Source: Verrucolacustris sp044348085
Lineage (GTDB): Bacteria > Verrucomicrobiota > Verrucomicrobiia > Methylacidiphilales > Verrucolacustridaceae
Direction: 5' to 3'
DNA: 64,000 nucleotides
Assembly (NCBI GenBank): GCA_044348085.1
Contig: JBIKTM010000001.1
Location: 164,096-228,095 of the forward strand
Shown here: piece after piece, positions 51,832 to 60,567 of the stretch
Layout of the letters: the number at the start of each line of letters is the position of its first letter
How positions within the stretch are numbered: position 1 is the first letter of the stretch
The notes under the pieces: generated by a model
Told to the model about the DNA's origin: nothing
Database searches by the model: none
What the model saw: the letters and a program-made list of their open reading frames with translations, nothing else
Translations under genes and position numbers: made by a program

Positions 51832-52236
51832 CTATCCGCGCAGATGATAGTGCCCTGGCCCCACTTTGCGTAGGCCCCGAATCTTCTTCAGATTCTGGTA
51901 AAACCAAGTATCCAATCGCTGACGCTGGATATTCATCTTGTCGGCCAATTCCTTGATCTTAATACCGGTTTTTCCCGACTGATTCAAATGCGACAAGATC
52001 ACTTTTTTAAGTCCGCCGCGACGATTGAACTTTTTTCCCGTGCTCCGCCGTCCAGGTGGACGCCCCCGCCGACGCGCAATTCGGTTCGCCCCACGAGCCA
52101 CCGCCGACGCCCCAGCCCCAATCACCTTGGCCACCGAGCGCTCGAGTTGTCCCAACTTTTTCTCAAGAGACTCCTTTTTACGGAGAAGCTTCATGATCCG
52201 ACCAAACTCTTTTGTTGTTAGTTTTGATATATCCAT
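51832..52236 (-). CDS. AT-hook plus winged-helix DNA-binding protein, histone-like
   Basis: A 134-residue basic protein from the ATG at 52236; the longer frame to 52338 runs through the terminator and is not used. Residues 8-38 form a coiled coil (KEFGRIMKLLRKKESLEKKLGQ...). An AT-hook core RGRP (57-60) inside RRRGRPPGRR follows, then a C-terminal winged-helix/HTH-like region (75-133: LKKVILSHLNQ, TGIKIKELADKMNIQRQRLDTWF). Parts together suggest a nucleoid protein that bridges DNA, similar in spirit to H-NS but of different ancestry. I do not know a named family. Its neighbour across the terminator is a SWIB protein. Confidence 0.6.
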   Translation of the reverse strand: MDISKLTTKEFGRIMKLLRKKESLEKKLGQLERSVAKVIGAGASAVARGANRIARRRGRPPGRRSTGKKFNRRGGLKKVILSHLNQSGKTGIKIKELADKMNIQRQRLDTWFYQNLKKIRGLRKVGPGHYHLRG

Positions 52237-52273
52237 GGTTAAAACACTAACACGACGTCTAACGATTGCCGAC

Positions 52274-52312
52274 AAAAAAATACCCCGCCATGGTTTGATC
52301 CACGGCGGGGTA
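52274..52312 (-). terminator. Rho-independent terminator of the cofG-cofH-SWIB operon
   Basis: On the minus strand TACCCCGCCGTGG and CCATGGCGGGGTA (13-base arms, one non-Watson-Crick pair) surround a 6-base loop and are followed by T7 (A7 at 52274-52280 on the plus strand). It lies about 40 bases after the SWIB stop. Confidence 0.88.
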
Positions 52313-52350
52313 CAATTTACGACTGGGGCTTCCCCCAACCGTTTGAAACG

Positions 52351-52608
52351 TTATTTAACGTGTTTGCTGGCGTACTTCGTCAACTCAAACATCGTCGCCG
52401 AGCTTTTTCCACCGAAAAGGGGCTTGAACAAATGATCCGCATTAATGTTACGGCGGTTCTTTTTGTCCTGTAGGCCGTTCTTTTTGATGTAGGCCCACAG
52501 TTTTTTGGTCATCTCGGTCCGGGGAACAGGCTTGCTCCCAATGATCGCGGCCAGGATGGCGTCCGGTTGGACGGGTTTCATAAACGCTGCATTCGCTTTC
52601 TTTGCCAT
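52351..52608 (-). CDS. SWIB/MDM2 domain protein
   Basis: An 85-residue protein that is almost only a SWIB domain (residues about 12-85): VQPDAILAAIIGSKPVPRTEMTKKLWAYIKKNGLQDKKNRRNINADHLFKPLFGGKSSATMFELTKYASKHV in segments. SWIB domains occur in eukaryotic chromatin remodellers and in Chlamydiae and relatives, where they may act with DNA topology proteins. The ATG has an AGGAG ribosome site. It starts 14 bases after the cofH stop and is followed by a strong terminator, so it is the last gene of that operon. Its role is not known. Confidence 0.9.
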   Translation of the reverse strand: MAKKANAAFMKPVQPDAILAAIIGSKPVPRTEMTKKLWAYIKKNGLQDKKNRRNINADHLFKPLFGGKSSATMFELTKYASKHVK

Positions 52609-52622
52609 AGTTTCTTGTCTCC

Positions 52623-53738
52623 TTAGTTTGGGTTAATGGTTGCGATACGTTGGATACGATGCTCCTCCACGAGAGGCTGACAACTCTTATTTACGAGGGG
52701 AAATACCTTTTTCACTTGACCATAAAGGGTCGATCTTTCGGACGGTACATACCCTGCCCCCCGAATTGCCTCCTCAATCCTCTCGGATTCCAACCTCTCT
52801 CCATGCTTTCCCCCACTCGATCTCGTAATCGCCTCCTCATATAAAGTGCCTCCAAAATCGTTGCATCCCCACGACAAAGACTCCACCGCCCCCCCCACCC
52901 CCAACTTAACCCAGCTAGTTTGAAGATTTGGAATCGCCTGTCCTAAAACCATCCGTGCCAAGGGGTAAAGCCGCATCGCTCGTCTGCGAATCCTCTCCTC
53001 AAGCACCTTCATTCCACCCGCTCGACCTGCCAAAATACCCCCTAATCGGTTCTGGTAGGGGACAAATGCCAAGGGCACAAATTCAGTAAACCCGCCCGTC
53101 TCCTCCTGAACTTTGAGCAGAACCTCAAAGTGAGATCGAATGTCCTGCCACCTCTCGACATGTCCAAAAAGAATCGTGGCGCTCGATCGGACTCCCGCCC
53201 GATGAGCCGCCCGTACAATCTCTACCCAACGCGCCGCAGGTAGTTTGTTTCGCGAAATCTTTTGCCTTACCTCATCCACTAAAATCTCAGCCGCCGTCCC
53301 TGGAATCGTTCCCACCCCCGCCGCCCTTAACTTGCTCATCATCTCCTCAGGCTCACAGCCTGACTTCTCACACAGGGAGTCAATTTCCATGGGCGAAAAG
53401 GCATGAAGATGCATCCACGGAAATGCCTCCCGCAAAGCCCTCACCAAATCAAAGTAGTACTCGGGCTTGAGCCCAGGGTCGATCCCCCCCTGCAAACAAA
53501 CCTCAGTCACCCACGGAGTCTGCCCGACTCGGGCCACCACCTCATCAATTCGATCTGCCGTTGCTCCGACCGTGCCGGGTCTCTTTCCAAACCCGCAAAA
53601 AGCACAACCAACCGTGCAGATTCTGGAAAAGTTCGCATTCCGATTGACAACATAAGTCACTCTTCGCCCATGCCGCTGTGCCGTCGCCTCGGCTGCCGCC
53701 TGTCGCAAATCCTCCAAAGGCATCTTCCAAAAATCCAT
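52623..53738 (-). CDS. cofH: FO synthase subunit CofH (5-amino-6-(D-ribitylamino)uracil-tyrosine 4-hydroxyphenyl transferase)
   Basis: Radical SAM enzyme that joins tyrosine to the ribityl-uracil to give the precursor of FO, the deazaflavin core of coenzyme F420. The 371-residue protein has Cys41, Cys45, Cys48 (CTVGCAFCGF) after VTYVVNRNANFSRI, a CofH mark, and TEVCLQGGIDPG near 80; GTIPGTAAEILVDEVRQKISRNKLPAARW split over about 145-174 and WVKLGVGGAVESLSWGCNDFGGTLYEE split over about 278-304 are shared with CofH/MqnC/MqnE enzymes. The ATG is in a TGATG overlap with cofG. The adjacent cofG decides CofH over the menaquinone enzyme MqnC. A TTG at 53759 is an alternative start. Confidence 0.82.
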   Translation of the reverse strand: MDFWKMPLEDLRQAAAEATAQRHGRRVTYVVNRNANFSRICTVGCAFCGFGKRPGTVGATADRIDEVVARVGQTPWVTEVCLQGGIDPGLKPEYYFDLVRALREAFPWMHLHAFSPMEIDSLCEKSGCEPEEMMSKLRAAGVGTIPGTAAEILVDEVRQKISRNKLPAARWVEIVRAAHRAGVRSSATILFGHVERWQDIRSHFEVLLKVQEETGGFTEFVPLAFVPYQNRLGGILAGRAGGMKVLEERIRRRAMRLYPLARMVLGQAIPNLQTSWVKLGVGGAVESLSWGCNDFGGTLYEEAITRSSGGKHGERLESERIEEAIRGAGYVPSERSTLYGQVKKVFPLVNKSCQPLVEEHRIQRIATINPN

Positions 53739-54745
53739 CACTTTCGTACTTCTTTCCAAAAATCACTCACACGACTCATCCATGGGTGGCTCAACCACTC
53801 CTCCGTGCTGTGACTTTTATAAACAGGAAGGCGCTCCACTAAATCCCGCCCCCGTATGGCACACTCCTTCTTGTAATGCTCTACCTGTTTCCAAGGATTG
53901 CTGGGATTAACTTCATCCCGAGCCCAAGAAATCCCCCCTAAATCATCCAACTCATCCACCAGATCAATCCATCGGGGTTCCAAGTTCGGTGGTATCTGAA
54001 TCGCCACCCTAGGAGCCCATATCCTCCAAGCCTCGATCATTTCAGAATACTCCCCCAAAGTAGGGCCCACACTCTCAGGCCAACTCGACCCCGCATTAGG
54101 AACGTACCGCTGAATTAAAATCTCCTGTAAGTGGCCATGCTGCGAATGAAGTTCCGCCAGCATTTCAAGCGACTCCAGTCGCGAGGCCTGATCTTCTCCC
54201 CAACCCACCAAGATCCCGCTGGTGAATGGAACCTTGGCCCGTCCGGCAGCCTCGATACCCGCTCGCCTACCCGCCACCTTTTTTTCAGGAGCACACTCCG
54301 AATCGTCTTTCACGCTCTCCAGCATCATCCCCATCGACACAAAGTGGGGGCGTATTCTTACCAACTCTTCCTCCGTCATACGCCCAAAGTTGCCATGTGG
54401 AAATAAACCCGCCGACGCACACCGATCGGCCACATGGCACGCAAAATCCCAGAAATCAGAGCACCCGCGTCTCTCTAACTCACTCCGAATATGAGGCATC
54501 GTTCCAGGCCTCTCCCCTGAAATCAAAAGAGCCTCCCTTACCCCGCCCTGTTTCGCCTCCCGAACAATCCTCTCAACCTCCGCATCAGCGACTAACCCCT
54601 CACGATCCTTACGAAAACCACAGTACCGACAGTGCCACGGGCAGTCATGGGTCAAAACAATCGTGATCGAACGAGAATACGTCACGGGCCTGTTTTGGGC
54701 AGGCCACTGGGTCTCAATAAAGTTTTCTTCGGTAACAGCTTTCAA
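53738..54745 (-). CDS. cofG: FO synthase subunit CofG (7,8-didemethyl-8-hydroxy-5-deazariboflavin synthase)
   Basis: Radical SAM enzyme that closes the deazaflavin ring of FO from the CofH product. The 335-residue protein starts with TTG and shows YSRSITIVLTHDCPWHCRYCGFRKD split over 23-47 (Cys35, Cys39, Cys42), LLISGERPGTMPHIRSEL near 73, FTSGILVGWGED near 180 and HLQEILIQRYVPNAGSSW near 213, the last close to the family's GHIQEVIVQNF block. It is the first gene of cofG-cofH-SWIB. The start is uncertain; no ATG lies close by. Downstream F420 genes (cofC, cofD, cofE) are not in the window, so FO itself, for example as a photolyase antenna, may be the product in use. Confidence 0.82.
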   Translation of the reverse strand: MKAVTEENFIETQWPAQNRPVTYSRSITIVLTHDCPWHCRYCGFRKDREGLVADAEVERIVREAKQGGVREALLISGERPGTMPHIRSELERRGCSDFWDFACHVADRCASAGLFPHGNFGRMTEEELVRIRPHFVSMGMMLESVKDDSECAPEKKVAGRRAGIEAAGRAKVPFTSGILVGWGEDQASRLESLEMLAELHSQHGHLQEILIQRYVPNAGSSWPESVGPTLGEYSEMIEAWRIWAPRVAIQIPPNLEPRWIDLVDELDDLGGISWARDEVNPSNPWKQVEHYKKECAIRGRDLVERLPVYKSHSTEEWLSHPWMSRVSDFWKEVRK

Positions 54746-54774
54746 TAAGAGTAGGTTCTGGCTAAAAATCTAGC

Positions 54775-55401
54775 ATGGCTTTACGCGAAGCAAGACCGTT
54801 CCTTATCGGTGCTGCAGTTTTTCTTGGTTTCTCCCTTTGGATGGGCTGGTTCTTCGGCGCTCTGTTCGGCGCTCTTCTTCTCATCGGCCTTCTTCTCTTC
54901 TTCCGTGATCCGCACCGCACTCCCCCCAACAACCCCCTCGCCCTTGTAAGCCCAGCGGACGGTAAAGTGATCTGCGTGGATGAGGCAGAGGACCCCTGCT
55001 TCGGCCTAGGAAAGTTTCGTCGCGTCGGCATCTTCCTCTCCGTTTTAGACGTACACGTCAACCGCAGCCCCTTCTCAGGCACGATCGAAAAAACCCACTA
55101 CTCTGCGGGGGAGTTCCTCGATGCCCGCCACCTAGAAGTCGATATTCGTAACGAAAATCAAACTTGGCTCCTCCGCACTCCCCGCGGACCCCTCCTTGTA
55201 AGACAGATTGCAGGACTCATCGCCCGAAGAATCGTTGGCTGGAAAAAACAGGGCGACAGTGTGACCACAGGAGAAAGAATCGGAATGATTCGCTTCGGCT
55301 CTAGGACCGACCTCTACTTCCCCGCGTCCTGCACCCCACAAGTTCAAGTCGGCCAACGTGTCGTTGGCGGACAAACCATTCTTGCCGTATGGCCCGCTTA
55401 A
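54775..55401 (+). CDS. psd: Phosphatidylserine decarboxylase, short form
   Basis: Makes phosphatidylethanolamine at the inner membrane. The 208-residue protein has one or two N-terminal membrane helices (about 8-45, ending FFRDPHRTPP), VSPADGKVICVDE near 58, FLSVLDVHVNRSPFSGTIEKTHY near 88 and the autocleavage site GMIRFGSRTDLYFP near 165, where Ser in GS becomes the pyruvoyl group. This is the short archaeal-like type. Its stop overlaps the start of pssA by 13 bases, giving a two-gene phospholipid operon. Confidence 0.92.
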   Translation: MALREARPFLIGAAVFLGFSLWMGWFFGALFGALLLIGLLLFFRDPHRTPPNNPLALVSPADGKVICVDEAEDPCFGLGKFRRVGIFLSVLDVHVNRSPFSGTIEKTHYSAGEFLDARHLEVDIRNENQTWLLRTPRGPLLVRQIAGLIARRIVGWKKQGDSVTTGERIGMIRFGSRTDLYFPASCTPQVQVGQRVVGGQTILAVWPA

Positions 55402-56222
55402 AGTCCCGCACCACCAACCCGACCCGCAAAGGGGTGGCCTATCTTCTCCCCAGCCTCATGACTGCGGGCAACCTATTCTGCGGATTTATGGCCGTTCTGC
55501 AAATCATCCAAGGCAGTCTTCTTCAGGCAGAGGATAACATCGCTTGGACCCAACCGTACGAAACCAGCTTACTCTGGATTTTGGGCGCCTTCATCTTCGA
55601 TATGCTCGATGGTCGTGTCGCAAGACTCGGCGGGCATGAAAGTGCTTTTGGCAGGGAATTCGACTCCTTGGCAGATATCATATCCTTTGGGATCGCGCCT
55701 GCGCTCCTAGTTTTCAAAATCGTGTTGGCAGAGCTACCTGCGCGAATCGGTTGGATGATCGCCTTTGTCTACCTAGTTTGCGGTGCAATGCGCCTCGCCC
55801 GCTTCAACACCCTTGCCCTCGAACCACAAACCCCATCCCGCTCGAAAGACTTTAGCGGTTTCCCCATCCCTGCCGCCGCGGGTCTCGTGGCCTCCGTAAC
55901 CCTGCTACTTCTCAAATACTACGAATCAGACCGAGTAATCGGAAATTTTAAATATCTTCTGGCCGCCCTGCTCCTTTTTCTGAGCTTTATGATGTTTAGT
56001 CAGGTGAGCTACCCCAGCTTTAAAACTTTGGATTGGCGCTCCCAGCGGCCCATCCCGCGCCTCCTTCTCATCGTTGCCGCACTTGCCCTAATCGTCCAAA
56101 CCTACCAGTACTCCCTCGCCGTTCTTTTTTGTGGCTATCTCCTTTACGGATTTATTCGCCCCAGACTCAGTCGCCGAATCCGATCCGAAATCGAAGAAGA
56201 TAAACTCCGATCCAACTCCTAA
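55389..56222 (+). CDS. pssA: CDP-diacylglycerol-serine O-phosphatidyltransferase
   Basis: Membrane enzyme making phosphatidylserine from CDP-diacylglycerol and serine, the substrate of Psd. The 277-residue protein has several helices and the CDP-alcohol transferase motif DGRVARLGGHESAFGREFDSLAD (near 77; Asp-Gly-x2-Ala-Arg...Asp-x3-Asp pattern). YLLPSLMTAGNLFCGFMAVL near 18 is also typical of the PssA class II. It overlaps psd and ends 29 bases from the convergent atpC. Confidence 0.92.
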   Translation: MARLKSRTTNPTRKGVAYLLPSLMTAGNLFCGFMAVLQIIQGSLLQAEDNIAWTQPYETSLLWILGAFIFDMLDGRVARLGGHESAFGREFDSLADIISFGIAPALLVFKIVLAELPARIGWMIAFVYLVCGAMRLARFNTLALEPQTPSRSKDFSGFPIPAAAGLVASVTLLLLKYYESDRVIGNFKYLLAALLLFLSFMMFSQVSYPSFKTLDWRSQRPIPRLLLIVAALALIVQTYQYSLAVLFCGYLLYGFIRPRLSRRIRSEIEEDKLRSNS

Positions 56223-56251
56223 GTCTTCCGACTTACTACCTGCTTTAAAAC

Positions 56252-56662
56252 TTAGATCCGCCTCTTCCGCTTCAAGTTCAACTGAGCCGTCGAACGCTGA
56301 ATCAGCGCCATCAACTCTGCTGCTTCTGGCCCCGCCTTCTTCTCCAACAGCGCCTGCTTTGCACTTTCCAGCGCCTTCTCTACGGCATGCTCATCAATAT
56401 CTTCTGGCTTCACCGCCATATCGGTCAAAATGGTCACTCGGTCCCCCGTGATCTCGGCAAAACCTCCGCCCACTGCAAGCTCATCCCCTCGGGAACCTGC
56501 CTTCAGGTCCAACTCCCCAGGCTGAATGGCGGTCAGCAAGGGAACGTGACCGGGCAAAATGCCGAGCTGACCCTCCACACCCGGCATGACGACCTGCTCG
56601 ACATCATCGTCGAAGGTCTTGCCTTCCGGAGTCACCACTACGAGCCGAAGTTTTCCTGCCAT
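56252..56662 (-). CDS. atpC: ATP synthase epsilon subunit
   Basis: Last gene of the ATP synthase operon, 136 residues. The N-terminal beta sandwich (KLRLVVVTPEGKTF..., GQLGILPGHVPLLTAIQPGEL) and C-terminal helical hairpin match the family; the hairpin inhibits ATP hydrolysis. It follows atpD by five bases. Confidence 0.93.
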   Translation of the reverse strand: MAGKLRLVVVTPEGKTFDDDVEQVVMPGVEGQLGILPGHVPLLTAIQPGELDLKAGSRGDELAVGGGFAEITGDRVTILTDMAVKPEDIDEHAVEKALESAKQALLEKKAGPEAAELMALIQRSTAQLNLKRKRRI

Positions 56663-56667
56663 ACCTT

Positions 56668-58095
56668 TTAGCTCTTCGCGACCGCCCCGATTCCGCCCTT
56701 CATGTAGAAGTTTGCCTCAGGCACATCATCATGCTTGCCCTCGAGAATCTCCTTAAAGCCCTTGATCGTCTCCGCGACGGGAACGTACTCGCCCTTCGTC
56801 CCGGTAAACACCTCGGCAACGTGAAATGGTTGACTCAAGAAACGCTGGATCTTTCTTGCGCGGAAAACGGTCAACTTGTCCTCGGGCGACAACTCGTCCA
56901 TTCCCAAGATCGCAATAATATCCTGCAGATCCTTGTACTTCTGTAAAACCCGCTGGACTCCACGAGCCACCTCATAGTGCTCTTGCCCCACAATCTCGGG
57001 CGCTAACGCTTTCGAGGTCGAAGCCAACGGATCTACTGCGGGATAAATTCCCAACTCCGCAATGGATCGCTCCAACACGATCGTAGAATCTAAGTGCGCG
57101 AAAGTGTTGGCGGGCGCTGGATCGGTCAAATCGTCCGCAGGCACATACACCGCTTGGAATGACGTGATCGAACCCTTCTTCGTCGAGGTAATCCGCTCCT
57201 GTAGATCTCCCATCTCCGCAGACAGAGTGGGCTGATACCCTACCGCACTGGGAGTTCTTCCCAATAGCGCCGATACCTCGGAGCCCGCCTGACTAAACCG
57301 GAAGATATTATCGATAAAGAGCAACACATCTTGGTTTTTCTCATCGCGGAAATACTCCGCAATCGCGAGGCCGCTCAAGGCCACTCGCATGCGCGCACCC
57401 GGAGGCTCATTCATCTGCCCATACACCAGTGCCACTTTGGATTTTGAAATGTCCTTTAAATCAATAACGCCAGCCTCGGACATTTCATTATAAAGATCGT
57501 TTCCTTCACGGGTTCTCTCTCCCACTCCCGCAAAGACGGAAAATCCACCGTGTCCCTTGGCGATGTTGTTAATCAACTCCATGATCACGACGGTCTTTCC
57601 TACCCCTGCTCCTCCGAATGCACCCACCTTCCCCCCCTTGGTGAAGGGGCAGATTAGATCAATGACCTTAATCCCCGTTTCTAGCACCTTCGCCTGCGTG
57701 TCCTGATCCACCAGCGTTGGAGCCCGACGATGAATCGGATAACGCTTTACCGCTTTCACAGGGCCTCGTTCATCCACAGGCTCCCCCAAAACATTCAACA
57801 CCCGCCCCAAAACCCCCTCCCCCACAGGAACGGAGATAGGTGCCCCAGTATCTTTCACGGGCATTCCACGCTTGAGCCCTTCGGTCGAGGACATGGCAAC
57901 CGCCCGCGCCCAATCGTCCCCCAAGTGCTGCTGCACTTCCAACACCACACTCGTCTTCTGCCCACCTACCTCGTATTCCACCTCCAAAGCGGAAAGCAGC
58001 GCAGGCATGCTCGCGTCTCCAGAAAATTCCACGTCCACCACAGGCCCGATCACTTGAACGATCGACCCCACATTGTTTGCTGTTTTGGTTGCCAT
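56668..58095 (-). CDS. atpD: ATP synthase beta subunit
   Basis: Catalytic F1 subunit, 475 residues from the ATG at 58095. P-loop GGAGVGKT at 161-168, VVIMELINNIAKGHGG after it, and the ALSGLAIAEYFRD and SALLGRTPSAVGYQPTL blocks are diagnostic. The longer frame to 58143 adds a short basic stretch with no family likeness. It lies between atpG and atpC. Confidence 0.97.
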   Translation of the reverse strand: MATKTANNVGSIVQVIGPVVDVEFSGDASMPALLSALEVEYEVGGQKTSVVLEVQQHLGDDWARAVAMSSTEGLKRGMPVKDTGAPISVPVGEGVLGRVLNVLGEPVDERGPVKAVKRYPIHRRAPTLVDQDTQAKVLETGIKVIDLICPFTKGGKVGAFGGAGVGKTVVIMELINNIAKGHGGFSVFAGVGERTREGNDLYNEMSEAGVIDLKDISKSKVALVYGQMNEPPGARMRVALSGLAIAEYFRDEKNQDVLLFIDNIFRFSQAGSEVSALLGRTPSAVGYQPTLSAEMGDLQERITSTKKGSITSFQAVYVPADDLTDPAPANTFAHLDSTIVLERSIAELGIYPAVDPLASTSKALAPEIVGQEHYEVARGVQRVLQKYKDLQDIIAILGMDELSPEDKLTVFRARKIQRFLSQPFHVAEVFTGTKGEYVPVAETIKGFKEILEGKHDDVPEANFYMKGGIGAVAKS

Positions 58096-58114
58096 AACTG
58101 CTCTCCTTTTTCCG

Positions 58115-58990
58115 TCAGGCCATGGCCATTTGTGCCGTGGCAATCTCCAACAGTTCGGTCGTAATGCCGCTCTGTCGGACTTTGTTATATTCCAGGGTTA
58201 GGTCCTTGATCATTCCCTTCGCATTGTCGGTGGCACTCTTCATAGCCACCATCCGCGCGGAATGCTCGGAGGCTTTGGCGTCCAGCACCAACTGGTACAC
58301 CTGGAAATGAATATAAGCAGGCAACAAGGCTGATAGCACCTCATCCCCGCTCGGTTCATAAATATACTGCAAATTTTCATCCGCCTGGATTGCGCTCTCT
58401 GAATGCTCTCCCGTACCCGCTTGCAACTTCTCCAGCTTGCCGATCGGCAATAGATCAGTCCTCTCAGGCTTCTGGACCAGTGTGTTGACAAAGCGGGTGT
58501 GAAAAATGCTTACACTATCAATTTTACCTTCCAAATACTGTTCAATCAGAAACTGACTGATCTGCTTAATCTTGTAACTCGAGGCATCATCCTTCACGTC
58601 AAAATCAGCCAATAACTCTCTCCCCATCCGAGCCACAAACTGCTTCCCCTTCTTTCCTGCAGTTACAAAAACCGTCTCCTTGGGTAAGGCTCCCACTTCC
58701 CTCAAAAGATTCGTATTCAACGCCCCGCACAGCCCCTTGTCCGTGCTGATGACCAGCGCACACGGCCTCCGAATCTCTCTCTTCTCCAAAAAAGGATGGG
58801 AGATGGAACCAACACGATTCGCAAGCGAGGAAAGAACTCGGTTCATCGCATCCGCGTAGGGTCGACCAGCCAACGCCGCTTGCTGCGCCTTGCGCATTTT
58901 CGATGCAGCCACCATCTGCATCGCCTTGGTAATCTGCGCGGTATTTTTTACCGAGCGGATTCGGCGTCGAATGTCCCGTGTACTGGCCAT
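58115..58990 (-). CDS. atpG: ATP synthase gamma subunit
   Basis: Rotor shaft of F1, 291 residues. The N-terminal helix ASTRDIRRRIRSVKNTAQITKAMQMVAASKMRKA (segments) and C-terminal MKSATDNAKGMIKDLTLEYNKVRQ match the coiled coil; CALVISTDKGLCGALNTNLL is the central alpha-beta domain. It lies 10 bases after atpA. Confidence 0.95.
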   Translation of the reverse strand: MASTRDIRRRIRSVKNTAQITKAMQMVAASKMRKAQQAALAGRPYADAMNRVLSSLANRVGSISHPFLEKREIRRPCALVISTDKGLCGALNTNLLREVGALPKETVFVTAGKKGKQFVARMGRELLADFDVKDDASSYKIKQISQFLIEQYLEGKIDSVSIFHTRFVNTLVQKPERTDLLPIGKLEKLQAGTGEHSESAIQADENLQYIYEPSGDEVLSALLPAYIHFQVYQLVLDAKASEHSARMVAMKSATDNAKGMIKDLTLEYNKVRQSGITTELLEIATAQMAMA

Positions 58991-59000
58991 GGATCAATCC

Positions 59001-60539
59001 TTAGGAGGAAGGCTGACTCGCAACAAAGTCACTCAAGGCACTTTTTAGATCTGCCGCAATGGCATCGTCCACTGCCTTTTTCTGCCGAATCGCCGAGAGG
59101 ATATTATCCTTACGGGTTGTCAGATATTCAGTCAGACGCGTCTGGAATGCTTTCACTTTGTCCACGGGCACAGAGTCAAAGTATCCATTCTGAATCGTCC
59201 AAAGAATTGCCACCTGCACCTCAACCAGCAGAGGTTGATACTGAGTCTGTTTAAACACCTCAACAATTCGGGCACCTCGATCCAATTTCGCCTTGGTCGC
59301 AGCGTCCAGATCACTTGAGAACTGGGCGAACGCGGCCAATTCGCGGAACTGAGCCAGTTCCAATTTGATCTTCCCCGCTACTTGCTTGATGGCCTTGATC
59401 TGCGCGGCCGATCCCACTCGGGAAACCGAAAGACCCACGCTGATCGCAGGACGTACGCCTTGATAGAACAGATCCGTCTCCAGATAGATCTGCCCGTCCG
59501 TGATCGAAATGACGTTCGTCGGAATGTAGGCCGATACGTCTCCCGCCTGCGTCTCGATGATCGGTAGCGCCGTCAACGAGCCCGCCCCTGCTTTCTCGCT
59601 TAACCGAGCGCTCCGTTCGAGCAACCTTGAGTGCAGATAAAACACGTCTCCAGGATATGCCTCGCGACCCGAAGGACGCCGCAAGACAAGTGAGACCTGA
59701 CGATACGCGACCGCGTGCTTCGACAAATCGTCAAAAATAATCAAAGCATCCATACCGTTATCCATGAACCACTCACCCATTGCGCATCCGGCAAAGGGAG
59801 CTAGGTACTGGGAAGTCGCCGAATCAGAAGCATTTGCCGCAACCACAATGGTGTACTTCAAAGCGCCTGTTTCCTCGAGAACCGCCAGTGTCCGGGCCAA
59901 ACTAGAATTTTTCTGACCTACTGCCACGTAGATCGAATAGACAGGACGGAAACTTTTATCCCCTAACTTTTCTGCCAGCTGATTAATGCGGGCCTGATTA
60001 ATAATCGTATCAATCGCAACCGTGGTCTTTCCGGTCGAACGATCCCCGATGATCAACTCCCGTTGGCCTCTTCCAATCGGGATCATCGCGTCGATCGCGA
60101 GAATTCCGGTTTGAAGCGGTTGGTTGACTGATTGCCGCTTGATAATTCCAGGCGCAATTTTCTCAACAGGATACGACTCCTTGGAGGCAATGGGTCCCTT
60201 GCCGTCCAGCGGCGCTCCCAAAGCATCCACTACTCGACCCAATAAACCTTTTCCTACGGGAACCTGCAGAAGTTTTCCCGTGGCTTTGACCTCATCCCCC
60301 TCTTTCAAGTGGGTAAAGTCGCCAATGATAATGGCCCCTACCTCGGTCTCCTCCAAATTGAGGGCCAACCCCGTCACCCCACCCGGAAACTCGATCATTT
60401 CATTCAGAGCAACTCCCGAAAGACCCTCGATCTTGGCGACTCCGTCACCGATTTCACGGATCCGGCCCGTATGCTTCTTGGTCACTTCCGATTTTAGTTT
60501 CCCAATCTCGGCTTCGATTTCTGCGACGATTCCACTCAT
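59001..60539 (-). CDS. atpA: ATP synthase alpha subunit
   Basis: Regulatory F1 subunit, 512 residues. P-loop GDRSTGKT at 165-172; SVNQPLQTGILAIDAMIPIG and VSRVGSAAQIKAIKQVAGKIKLELAQFRE (segments) are conserved. It is separated by 28 bases from atpH. Confidence 0.97.
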   Translation of the reverse strand: MSGIVAEIEAEIGKLKSEVTKKHTGRIREIGDGVAKIEGLSGVALNEMIEFPGGVTGLALNLEETEVGAIIIGDFTHLKEGDEVKATGKLLQVPVGKGLLGRVVDALGAPLDGKGPIASKESYPVEKIAPGIIKRQSVNQPLQTGILAIDAMIPIGRGQRELIIGDRSTGKTTVAIDTIINQARINQLAEKLGDKSFRPVYSIYVAVGQKNSSLARTLAVLEETGALKYTIVVAANASDSATSQYLAPFAGCAMGEWFMDNGMDALIIFDDLSKHAVAYRQVSLVLRRPSGREAYPGDVFYLHSRLLERSARLSEKAGAGSLTALPIIETQAGDVSAYIPTNVISITDGQIYLETDLFYQGVRPAISVGLSVSRVGSAAQIKAIKQVAGKIKLELAQFRELAAFAQFSSDLDAATKAKLDRGARIVEVFKQTQYQPLLVEVQVAILWTIQNGYFDSVPVDKVKAFQTRLTEYLTTRKDNILSAIRQKKAVDDAIAADLKSALSDFVASQPSS

Positions 60540-60567
60540 GTTCTAGCTCCTTACTTTCTGGCAGGGG

